DNA of 11,402 nt, taken from positions 1 to 11,402 of the forward strand of contig JABJMI010000912.1 of assembly GCA_018659505.1 (NCBI GenBank), in the 5' to 3' direction. The notes below the pieces were generated by a model, which saw only the letters and a list, made by a program, of their open reading frames with translations, made no database searches and was not told the origin of the DNA. Positions 1-6,647 of this stretch are shown in pieces. This stretch comes from Planctomicrobium sp. GTDB lineage: Bacteria; Planctomycetota; Planctomycetia; Planctomycetales; Planctomycetaceae. How positions within the stretch are numbered: position 1 is the first letter of the stretch; each line of letters begins with the position of its first letter. The translations under genes and the position numbers were made by a program.

Positions 1-311
1 AAGACAATCGGAATGGGGTATAAACCCGATGTCTCTTTGATTCGCCAGTCAATTTTGAGAATGAAATCCTTGTACTCTTTGTCGCTCCAAAGATTCCGGT
101 CTCCTTTGGCTTCCGAATCGGCGTTGTAATCGATGACGCCATCAACAACCTTCCACTTGTCGTTGTCCCCTTCCGGGATTGTCCAGTTCGAGAGATCCTG
201 TCCGTTAAAGAGCGATACAAAACCATCTTCGACTTCACCCTCAGCGAACGCTGAATGAGTCATCAATGGAAGGACGAAAACAAGGCTGAATAGAACTCGA
301 TAGGACGCCAT
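1..311 (-). CDS. Exported DUF1080 (3-keto-disaccharide hydrolase-like) protein, 5' part only
   Basis: The first 103 codons of a gene whose 3' part lies beyond the left edge. The product begins with a signal peptide (residues about 1-23: MASYR, then a hydrophobic stretch ending SAFA), so it is exported. It continues with GFVSLFNGQDLSNW, then a W-K-V-V-D-G-V-I-D run, then LWSDKEYKDFILKIDWR. This order of motifs is typical of DUF1080, a LamG/concanavalin-like fold that is greatly expanded in planctomycetes and annotated as 3-keto-disaccharide hydrolase; activity is shown for only some members. The ATG at 311 fits the signal peptide and has a weak purine-rich GAGAG upstream. It lies 40 bases downstream of the stop of the beta-propeller gene on the same strand, so co-transcription is likely. 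The substrate cannot be told from this fragment. Confidence 0.85.
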   Translation of the reverse strand, partial: MASYRVLFSLVFVLPLMTHSAFAEGEVEDGFVSLFNGQDLSNWTIPEGDNDKWKVVDGVIDYNADSEAKGDRNLWSDKEYKDFILKIDWRIKETSGLYPIPIV

Positions 312-322
312 AATATTCTCTC

Positions 323-334
323 TTAACGTGTTAA
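323..334. repeat. Short palindrome between two same-strand genes
   Basis: TTAAC-GT-GTTAA has perfect 5-base arms around a 2-base centre and lies in the 40-base gap between the beta-propeller stop and the DUF1080 start. It could be an operator or chance. It is AT-rich, has no T-tract, and is unlikely to be a terminator. Confidence 0.25.
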
Positions 335-351
335 TAACTTGTCAGTAAACT

Positions 352-2187
352 CTATTCAGAATCAGAAGTAGTAACTTCTTCCACTGGTGGAATCGTTGGT
401 TCATCTGGGTTCGCTCGTAAATCGTAGCAGGCAATTTCTTCAGCATTTCTTACGAAGGCCTTCCCGTAGGCAATTGTCAAAGGATTCCAGGTTTTGACGT
501 CTTCTTCCAGGACATTCAGAATCCCTTTCACGAGGAGTTCCTTAGGACTTGGTTCAATCAAGACAAGATCACCACTCTCTGTGAGAACAACTATATGTTC
601 ATTGACCAACAACATTTGTCCGTGTCCGTATGTTCCATCTTCAGGATCGATGCAAACCATCATCCCTTCGTCGAGACCGTACACGTAGCCATCGTACAAC
701 ACTGAACTTGAAAACTTGCTGCGCAAGCGATTTGAAGTCCACAGTTCTTCGACTTGCCAGTCTGCTCCCTCTCGGGAGACTCTCAGCATCGCTGAACCGG
801 TTCCATAACCAGAAGAGATCAACACCCGATCTTTGTCGAACAGAATTGGCTGCGCGACGTTAATATAATCCCCAGCGGTGAATGGGAACTTCCAAAGTTG
901 CGAACCGTTCGCAGGATCGTTACCTCGCAGAGCTGTTCCATCGAAGTTAAGAATCAGTTCCTCGCCTGCGAGTTGGGCAAGCATCGGAGAGGAATACCCC
1001 GGAATGGTCAGACCTTCAATTCCTTCAATCGCTTCCGCACCTGTTTTGAACTCTTTGATCTCAAGATTCGGGGCAGCGAGTCCTTCGCTATGCCAGACGT
1101 GCTCGCCATTCTCTGCAAGATAGGCGACGAGTCCGTTCCCTGTTTGATCAACCATTGCCTTGGCAGAATTTTTCAAACCTCCGGTGTTGACGATCACGTT
1201 TCCGTTATGAATCAACGGCGAAGAAGTCATTCCCCAGGTCGTGGTTGGCAAACCAAATTGCTGCAAGACGTTCACGTGCCATTTCGGTTCACCCGTTTTC
1301 AAATCAAGACAAAACAGGTCACCATAGCAACCAAACGCATAGACTGAGTTATTGTAAATGGTCGGAGTCGAACGAGGACCAGGACCGCCGAGAGCATTGA
1401 ATCTCGCGGGGTAGCTGTATTCCCAGAACTCTTGTCCGGTCGAGATTTCATAACAGACAACTGCTTCGTTCTTGTCTCGTTGTTCCATGGTGATCAACAC
1501 CGGATCAACAACTGTGAACGAAGAATACCCGCCCCCAATTGGATGCCGCCAAATTTCTGCCGGTGGATACGCTTCCCAGTCGCTGCGGATTGCGGGTCCG
1601 GTCACAACTCCATCGCGATTGATTCCTCGATAGGCTGGCATGTCCTCTGGTGAGAACTCAGCCACCTGTAAGATTTTTTCTGTGGAAGCCGTTTCCGCGT
1701 GCTGTCTAAACTCTCGCAGCTCTTCAATGCCGGACTTTTCCCATTTATAACGGAAGTGAATCGCCATATCGCCATCGAAATCGATAGAGTGAATGCAACA
1801 CATCCAGCCAATAAGTAAACTCATCACCGGAAGCCCAATTTGCAAGACCGTCTTCCAACCGAATGGCGAGAAGCAGAACCACCACAGAATGATACAAAAT
1901 GATGAGAGAACAATCTGAGCAGCGGTGATTAGGTTTTCCAGTGCTGCTCCAGATTCTGGTTCCCAGACTGTTCGCATAACCAATTGCATGACGCCAAACA
2001 CGATCAGCATCCACTTGAGAAACACGCCAAAACGACTTCTTTTCTTCCCAGAAGGCAACGTCGGTTCTGCTTCAGTCTGTGTCGTCTCAACGTCGTCCGT
2101 CATGGATGGTCTCAGTGTAGGTGGTCTTGGTGGATGTTTAGTTCGGGAAGTAATCGGCTCTTCCAAAATTTTAGTGGATGCCGCCAT
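352..2187 (-). CDS. Membrane-anchored quinoprotein-like (PQQ-repeat) beta-propeller protein
   Basis: A 611-residue protein. A hydrophilic N-terminus (1-50, ending GKKRSR) is followed by three hydrophobic segments at about 54-71, 84-105 and 112-134, and then a large C-terminal region with beta-propeller features: AYRGINRDGVVTG (185-197), a GGPGPRSTPT motif (267-276), and W-ending repeat units such as TGQEFWEY (250-257), TGEPKWHV (298-305) and NGEHVWHS (360-367). In related planctomycete proteins these motifs mark the PQQ-like WD-type propeller. The name describes the fold only; no PQQ cofactor or dehydrogenase residues are evident. The soluble part probably lies in the periplasm, perhaps as a scaffold or binding surface. 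At residues 513-522 the protein reads IDPEDGTYGH, where relatives carry a longer strand containing the conserved Trp; about seven residues seem absent. A second in-frame ATG at 2103 (residue 29) is a plausible alternative start, since neither has a clear ribosome binding site. Function unknown. Confidence 0.9.
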   Translation of the reverse strand: MAASTKILEEPITSRTKHPPRPPTLRPSMTDDVETTQTEAEPTLPSGKKRSRFGVFLKWMLIVFGVMQLVMRTVWEPESGAALENLITAAQIVLSSFCIILWWFCFSPFGWKTVLQIGLPVMSLLIGWMCCIHSIDFDGDMAIHFRYKWEKSGIEELREFRQHAETASTEKILQVAEFSPEDMPAYRGINRDGVVTGPAIRSDWEAYPPAEIWRHPIGGGYSSFTVVDPVLITMEQRDKNEAVVCYEISTGQEFWEYSYPARFNALGGPGPRSTPTIYNNSVYAFGCYGDLFCLDLKTGEPKWHVNVLQQFGLPTTTWGMTSSPLIHNGNVIVNTGGLKNSAKAMVDQTGNGLVAYLAENGEHVWHSEGLAAPNLEIKEFKTGAEAIEGIEGLTIPGYSSPMLAQLAGEELILNFDGTALRGNDPANGSQLWKFPFTAGDYINVAQPILFDKDRVLISSGYGTGSAMLRVSREGADWQVEELWTSNRLRSKFSSSVLYDGYVYGLDEGMMVCIDPEDGTYGHGQMLLVNEHIVVLTESGDLVLIEPSPKELLVKGILNVLEEDVKTWNPLTIAYGKAFVRNAEEIACYDLRANPDEPTIPPVEEVTTSDSE

Positions 2188-2285
2188 TCTAAGAAATGTA
2201 GAAGACAGCAGCTATCTGAAGAGAATCATATTACATTTAAGTACACGTCCCATAAGATAAGGTTTGACCCTCATCCATTTTGGGC

Positions 2286-2306
2286 GAGCTGGAAGCGTAA
2301 GCTCCC
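2286..2306. repeat. Imperfect hairpin, degenerate intergenic repeat
   Basis: GGAAGC (2291-2296) and GCTCCC (2301-2306) pair with one mismatch around the loop GTAA. The element resembles, from memory, GGGAGCGTAAGCTCCC-type intergenic palindromes of planctomycetes. It may be a decayed copy. Confidence 0.35.
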
Positions 2307-2400
2307 TGTCTAAGTGGAATTGTGATATCCAATCCCTAAATATGAATTCATTTTAGAGCGCGGATGCTGCGGATTCACGCTGATCTGATTAAGCTAGAAA

Positions 2401-2420
2401 TGTTGATGGCGGGATCAACA
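2401..2420. repeat. Short perfect hairpin
   Basis: TGTTGAT (2401-2407) and ATCAACA (2414-2420) are perfect 7-base arms around a GGCGGG loop. There is no T-tract after either arm, and it sits between divergent genes, so it is not a typical terminator. It directly precedes the repeat core at 2425-2452. Confidence 0.4.
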
Positions 2421-2424
2421 TTCC

Positions 2425-2452
2425 CTCAGTGATCTCCGTGTCCTCTGTGGCT
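2425..2452 (+). repeat. Intergenic repeat core, related to 10823-10841 on the other strand
   Basis: CTCAGTGATCTC, then nine extra bases CGTGTCCTC, then TGTGGCT. The reverse complement of 10823-10841 is CTCAGCGATCTCTGTGGCT: 18 of 19 bases match once the nine-base insertion is removed. The shared core marks both as members of one degenerate repeat family. Confidence 0.5.
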
Positions 2453-2564
2453 AAAGCCAATCAGTCAAACTTCGATTCAACTCTGTGAGCGATTGCAACC
2501 CGAAGCACTCCCGGTCACACTCCTTTTCACAAGAAATTTTCATAGCTCTTGATGTGAGTCAGTC

Positions 2565-3848
2565 ATGATCCGAGTTTTCTCAGCGATTGTTTGCTTGTCA
2601 GTTGTATTCACGAACGTCTCCACACAGGGAGCGGAACCAATTTCGTCAAGCTCATCATTTCAAATCAGTCCAGAAACGGATTGGCATGCTTGGCGGGGAC
2701 GTCATGGAGATGGACATGCTTTCCCCGATCAAAGTCCCCCGACCGACTGGGATGAAGAAACAAACATTGCCTGGAAGACCACTGTGCCGGGCAAGGGGCA
2801 TGGTTCACCAATTGTAGTTGGAGACAGAGTTTATCTGGCAACATCTTTGGACAAACTGGAAGTTCGTGAGATCTACTGCTTTGATCGAAAGTCAGGCGAG
2901 AAACTTTGGAATCTGCCGATCCATGCGAAAAAAGCGACTCCAGCCAAAAACAAAAAAGGAACTCAAGCTTCCTCCACTCCAGCTTGTGATGGTGAGCGTC
3001 TCTACATCAATTTTCTACATGACGATGCGATGTACACGTCTGCGATTTCTTTGGATGGAATGATTCTCTGGCAAACGAAAATCACTCCTTACGTTGTTCA
3101 TCAAGGCTTTGGCTCGTCTCCATTTCTGTACAAGGATCTCGTAATTGTTTCAGCAGACAATAAATCAGGGGGAGCGATTGCAGGTCTTGACAAGAAGACC
3201 GGTGACATCGTCTGGAAACGCGACCGCCCCAAGACGCCCAATTACCCTTCACCAGTTGTGCTACATACTTCCGGCAAGGATCAATTACTGATGACTGGAT
3301 GTGAACTGGTGACAAGTCTTGATCCGCTCACAGGCAAAGAGAATTGGGAAATTGAAGGAGCAACCACTGAATGCGTCACCTCAACCGTGACCGACGGAAA
3401 TCTTATTTACTCAACTGGAGGTTATCCAAAGAATCACATCGCAGCGATCAAAACAGACGGTTCAGGCGAAGTTGTTTGGGAAAACGGAGTTCGAGTTTAT
3501 GTCCCATCAATGATCGTTAAAGATAAATACCTGTACGGTGTCACCGATGCCGGCGTTGCTATGTGTTGGGAAGCTGCCTCCGGAAAAGAAATCTGGAAAG
3601 GTCGCCTCGGCGGGACGTTTTCTTCGTCTCTTGTTTTGGTAAATGACACCCTCTTTGCCACTAACGAAGCGGGCGAGACCTTCCTCTTCAAAGCTTCCAC
3701 AACAGATTTTGAACTCGTCTCGAAAAACAAACTCGGAGACATCTGCTTCGCAACCCCCGCCATCTGCAACAGCCAAATCTTCTACAGAGCTGCCAGTATG
3801 GAAGACGGAAAACGAGTCGAGTATTTATATTGTATTTCGAAAGACTGA
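2565..3848 (+). CDS. Exported quinoprotein-like (PQQ-repeat) beta-propeller protein
   Basis: A 427-residue protein with an N-terminal signal peptide (about 1-22, MIRVFSAIVCLSVVF then a polar c-region before AEP). The mature part starts with WHAWRGRHGDGHAF (40-53) and NIAWKTTVPGKGHGSP (67-82), the usual entry motifs of this family. Propeller repeat units follow, each ending in a conserved W: SGEKLWNL (110-117), DGMILWQT (164-171), TGDIVWKR (212-219), TGKENWEI (256-263), SGEVVWEN (300-307) and SGKEIWKG (339-346). About six or seven blades would close the propeller, and length is normal for the family. It is probably a soluble periplasmic or surface protein; ligand unknown. No cofactor-binding dehydrogenase residues are visible. 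It is divergent from the membrane-anchored beta-propeller gene and convergent with acs, 80 bases away. The ATG is chosen because the signal peptide starts there; no strong Shine-Dalgarno sequence is seen. Confidence 0.9.
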   Translation: MIRVFSAIVCLSVVFTNVSTQGAEPISSSSSFQISPETDWHAWRGRHGDGHAFPDQSPPTDWDEETNIAWKTTVPGKGHGSPIVVGDRVYLATSLDKLEVREIYCFDRKSGEKLWNLPIHAKKATPAKNKKGTQASSTPACDGERLYINFLHDDAMYTSAISLDGMILWQTKITPYVVHQGFGSSPFLYKDLVIVSADNKSGGAIAGLDKKTGDIVWKRDRPKTPNYPSPVVLHTSGKDQLLMTGCELVTSLDPLTGKENWEIEGATTECVTSTVTDGNLIYSTGGYPKNHIAAIKTDGSGEVVWENGVRVYVPSMIVKDKYLYGVTDAGVAMCWEAASGKEIWKGRLGGTFSSSLVLVNDTLFATNEAGETFLFKASTTDFELVSKNKLGDICFATPAICNSQIFYRAASMEDGKRVEYLYCISKD

Positions 3849-3884
3849 AAAAATAAAACCGAGTTATTGCAGACTTCACTTTGT

Positions 3885-3905
3885 CCCCGGGTGGATCACC
3901 CGGGG
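3885..3905. terminator. GC-rich hairpin between convergent genes, possible bidirectional terminator
   Basis: CCCCGGGTG and CACCCGGGG are perfect 9-base arms around a GAT loop. It lies in the 80-base gap where the beta-propeller gene and acs converge, the expected place for a shared terminator. Neither side has a clear T-tract, so it may instead be a REP-like palindrome that stabilises transcript ends. Confidence 0.55.
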
Positions 3906-3928
3906 CCAATTGGGTGTGAATTGCTTTC

Positions 3929-5875
3929 TCAACCTTGCTCTCGAAGTTTCTCCAGGATGCTTTGGTCTTCGAGAGTTGTCGTATCTTGAGTATTTTCTCG
4001 ACCGGCGGCAATGTCCCTTAAAAGACGTCGCATGATCTTGCCGGAACGTGTTTTTGGCAATGCGGGAGTGAAGCGAACCTGATCGGGAGTCGCGATGGCT
4101 CCGATCTGTTTTCTTACATGCTGAATGAGAACGTCCTTCGCTTCATCTTCTGGAATGTCTCCCTTGGGAATAACGAAGCAGCAGATGCCTTCACCTTTAA
4201 GTTCATGCGGGAAGCCCACGACTGCGGCTTCTGCGACGAGTTCGTGTGAGACGAGTGCCGATTCAACTTCCATTGTACTGAGGCGATGACCAGAAACATT
4301 CAGCACGTCGTCGACACGTCCCATGATCCAGTAGTAATCATCTTGGTCTTTACGTGCTCCGTCGCCAGCGAAGTAATACTTCCCATCGAACTTCGAGAAG
4401 TATGTTTCGATAAAGCGATCATGATCACCATACAGCGTTCGCAACATGTGTGGCCATGGTTGCGTCATAACGAGTAAACCACCCTGGTTCGCTTCCAGTT
4501 CTTCACCCGCTTCGTTCACAATCGCAGGGACGACACCCGGAAGTGGCTGTGTACAAGAACCGGGCTTTGTTGGTGTGACTCCCGGTAATGGACTGAGCAT
4601 GATGCCGCCAGTTTCGGTCTGCCACCAAGTGTCGACAATCGGGCAACGCTCGCCGCCGATCACTCTGTGGTACCACATCCACGCTTCCGGGTTAATCGGT
4701 TCACCAACTGTTCCAAGTAAGCGTAATGAAGAGAGATCATACTTCTGTGGCCATTCGTCTCCCCATTTAATGAAGGCACGAATCGCTGTCGGTGCGGTAT
4801 AGAAAATGTTGACATCATACTTCTCAACCAGTTCCCAGAAGCGACCTTCATCCGGCCAGTTGGGAGCCCCTTCATACATCACCGAAGTGACACCGTTTGC
4901 TAATGGTCCGTAGACGATATAGCTGTGTCCGGTAATCCAGCCAATATCGGCGGTACACCAGTACGTGTCTTCATCTTTGTAGTCGAAGACCCAGCGAGAG
5001 GTCATTTGTGCACCGAGCATATAGCCCGCAGTGGTATGCAAAACGCCTTTCGGCTTGCCAGTTGATCCAGATGTATAAAGAATGAAGAGCGGATGTTCGG
5101 AATCGAGTTGAACGGCATCGCACTCCGCTGAAGCATGCTCCATAAGATCGTGCCACCAGTAGTCACGATCTGGCACCATTTCGACATCGCCACCTGTTCG
5201 GCGGAGGACGACGACTTTCTCGACCGACTCGGATCGCTCCATCGAGTCATCAACATTCTTCTTCAATGCGATCTCTTTGCCACGTCGCCAACCTCCATCG
5301 GAAGTGACAACAACTTTCGCCTGAGCATCATTGTTGCGATCTGCGATGGCGTCGGCGCTGAACCCACCGAAGATGATGGAATGCGTCGCTCCGATGCGAG
5401 CACACGCGAGCATCGCAATCGTGAGTTCAGGGACCATCGGCATGTAGAGCGTGACACGGTCGCCGGTTTCGACACCAAGTTGCTTGAGCACATTCGCGAA
5501 CTTGCAAACTTCGCGATGCAGTTCCTGGTAGGTCAAAGTGCGTTTGTCACCCGGTTCACCTTCCCAGACAATCGCGGCTTTATTCTTTCTCCATGTGGTG
5601 AGATGTCGATCAAGACATTGATAGGAGGCGTTGATCTTGCCGCCCTGGAACCATTTCGTTTCGGGCATGTCCCCTTCCATGACGGAAGTGAATGGCTGAA
5701 ACCAATCGAGTTCTTCCGTTGCGAGATCACCCCAGAATGCTTTGGGATCGTCTTTCGCCTGTTGCCACATCTCTTGATATTGTTCTTGAGACGAGATCAA
5801 GGCATTGGCTGCGAACTCAGCAGGTGGAGCGAACTTACGATTCTCTTGTAGGACAGATTCGATGGCATCGGACAT
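3929..5875 (-). CDS. acs: Acetyl-CoA synthetase (AMP-forming)
   Basis: A 648-residue cytoplasmic enzyme that activates acetate with ATP and CoA to acetyl-CoA, AMP and pyrophosphate. Length matches the family (about 650). Landmarks in order: N-terminal ACS region with [17 protein letters not shown] (75-91); the phosphate-binding loop [14 protein letters not shown] (267-280); GEPINPEAW (391-399); WWQTETGG (417-424) with the tryptophan that restricts the pocket to small acids; the hinge region [13 protein letters not shown] (519-531); and TRSGKIMRR (609-617), whose Lys613 corresponds to the lysine acetylated by Pat-type enzymes to switch Acs off. All key residues are present, so I expect an active, acetylation-regulated enzyme. 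The ATG has GGAAG seven bases upstream (5883-5887 on the complement). It follows the DUF1579 gene by 59 bases on the same strand and may be co-transcribed with it. Confidence 0.97.
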   Translation of the reverse strand: MSDAIESVLQENRKFAPPAEFAANALISSQEQYQEMWQQAKDDPKAFWGDLATEELDWFQPFTSVMEGDMPETKWFQGGKINASYQCLDRHLTTWRKNKAAIVWEGEPGDKRTLTYQELHREVCKFANVLKQLGVETGDRVTLYMPMVPELTIAMLACARIGATHSIIFGGFSADAIADRNNDAQAKVVVTSDGGWRRGKEIALKKNVDDSMERSESVEKVVVLRRTGGDVEMVPDRDYWWHDLMEHASAECDAVQLDSEHPLFILYTSGSTGKPKGVLHTTAGYMLGAQMTSRWVFDYKDEDTYWCTADIGWITGHSYIVYGPLANGVTSVMYEGAPNWPDEGRFWELVEKYDVNIFYTAPTAIRAFIKWGDEWPQKYDLSSLRLLGTVGEPINPEAWMWYHRVIGGERCPIVDTWWQTETGGIMLSPLPGVTPTKPGSCTQPLPGVVPAIVNEAGEELEANQGGLLVMTQPWPHMLRTLYGDHDRFIETYFSKFDGKYYFAGDGARKDQDDYYWIMGRVDDVLNVSGHRLSTMEVESALVSHELVAEAAVVGFPHELKGEGICCFVIPKGDIPEDEAKDVLIQHVRKQIGAIATPDQVRFTPALPKTRSGKIMRRLLRDIAAGRENTQDTTTLEDQSILEKLREQG

Positions 5876-5934
5876 ATTTTAACTTCCAGTAATTAGAGCA
5901 ATTTCGAATGTAGTTTCAGCTGATGTTGAAAGGC

Positions 5935-6435
5935 TTACTTACTTTTGACACGATGGTTCTCTCCAGTGAATTCATTCACAACGTCACCATCGACAGTAAC
6001 AATAATTTTGTAGGCTTCAATGTCGGGATTGGGAAACGATGACTTAACAGTCATCTTGATTCCGTCCGCGAGATCACCACTGCAAGTCAACGTTTTGGTC
6101 TCCGGATTCCAAACACCCGACATCGTGATTGCTGTCCCGGATGAATCAAAAATGGTCATCACATATTTATTTTCGTTGAGAGAATACCCGCGCATGATCA
6201 TGCCCTTTGTCTTTTCTCCGGTGGAATACTCCTGTTTGATGAAGCGACCGTTCAACGTCCACTCGGTTTCAGAAACCGTTTTTTGTCCGTCAGGATCTTT
6301 ACCTTCCCAATTTCCCACAAATTGCTTTAGAACCATCAGTTCTGGCACATCAGATGCGGGACCATCAGCTAACAATGGCTGATATTGTAGGAGCAGACAA
6401 AGACTGAAAATGGATAAACTCAATCGAGGCAACAT
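5935..6435 (-). CDS. Exported DUF1579 family protein
   Basis: A 166-residue protein with a signal peptide (MLPRLSLSIFSLCLLL, probable cleavage after LLA at about residue 23), then the DUF1579 pattern: a short helix, LKQFVGNWEGKD (36-47), E-T-E-W-T-L-N-G-R-F (56-65), MIMRGYSLNENKY (79-91) and GVWNPETKTLTCSG (107-120). The family is a small lipocalin-like beta-barrel of unknown function, very common in planctomycetes. A longer reading starts at ATG 6483 and adds 16 residues; I prefer 6435 because the signal peptide then begins directly after the start, as expected, and the upstream ATG sits inside a palindrome. Neither start has a good ribosome binding site. It precedes acs on the same strand, but no functional link is evident. 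It may bind a small hydrophobic ligand in the periplasm (inference from fold only). Confidence 0.85.
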   Translation of the reverse strand: MLPRLSLSIFSLCLLLQYQPLLADGPASDVPELMVLKQFVGNWEGKDPDGQKTVSETEWTLNGRFIKQEYSTGEKTKGMIMRGYSLNENKYVMTIFDSSGTAITMSGVWNPETKTLTCSGDLADGIKMTVKSSFPNPDIEAYKIIVTVDGDVVNEFTGENHRVKSK

Positions 6436-6480
6436 ATTAACAGGTTCTTGTGGCAAAGATGACGAGAAGGGATCAGCACT

Positions 6481-6513
6481 CATTCATTTGTGAATGGATG
6501 CTATTCGGCATCC
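6481..6513. repeat. Two overlapping palindromes in a divergent promoter region
   Basis: CATTCA-TTTG-TGAATG (6481-6496) and GGATGC-TATTCG-GCATCC (6496-6513) have perfect 6-base arms and share one base. They cover the upstream alternative ATG of the DUF1579 gene (6481-6483). Possible operator or leader-RNA structure; chance is also possible. Confidence 0.35.
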
Positions 6514-6647
6514 GCATTGGTTTCAACGCAACGAGTAAAGTTGATAAACGAGCATAGTAATTTATGAGGCTTCAGGCTTAAAATGTTGAAAACATCACGG
6601 AACGGTGTTTCTCCTGGAATGATCAATTTGGAAGGTAAGGCGGAGAA

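Larger units (their letters stand above)
2188..2564. other. 377-base gene-free stretch between divergent beta-propeller genes
   Basis: No credible coding frame. It must carry the promoters of both flanking divergent genes, but I cannot identify -35/-10 boxes with confidence. The middle holds degenerate repeat-like pieces: a GAGCTGGAAGC-GTAA-GCTCCC element near 2286-2306, a GCGGATGCTGCGGATTCACG segment near 2359-2378, a short hairpin at 2401-2420 and a repeat core at 2425-2452. The last 100 bases before the plus-strand gene show no repeats. Confidence 0.5.

Noticed and set aside
898..1347. A 149-codon open frame on the plus strand
   Set aside because: Antisense to the membrane-anchored beta-propeller gene, with no recognisable features.
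2188..2564. A tRNA or riboswitch in the spacer
   Set aside because: No cloverleaf, T-loop motif or known aptamer pattern; only short hairpins and degenerate repeats.
2565..3848. A PQQ-dependent dehydrogenase
   Set aside because: The propeller repeats match the fold, but no cofactor-binding or catalytic residues of quinoprotein dehydrogenases are seen.
5135..5851. A 238-codon open frame on the plus strand
   Set aside because: It lies wholly antisense to acetyl-CoA synthetase, whose motifs are certain, and the translation shows no domain or signal. It is a shadow of the real gene's codon use.
6541..6569. A sigma70-type promoter starting with TTGATA at 6541
   Set aside because: No acceptable -10 box appears at a 16-18 base spacing, so it was not listed.
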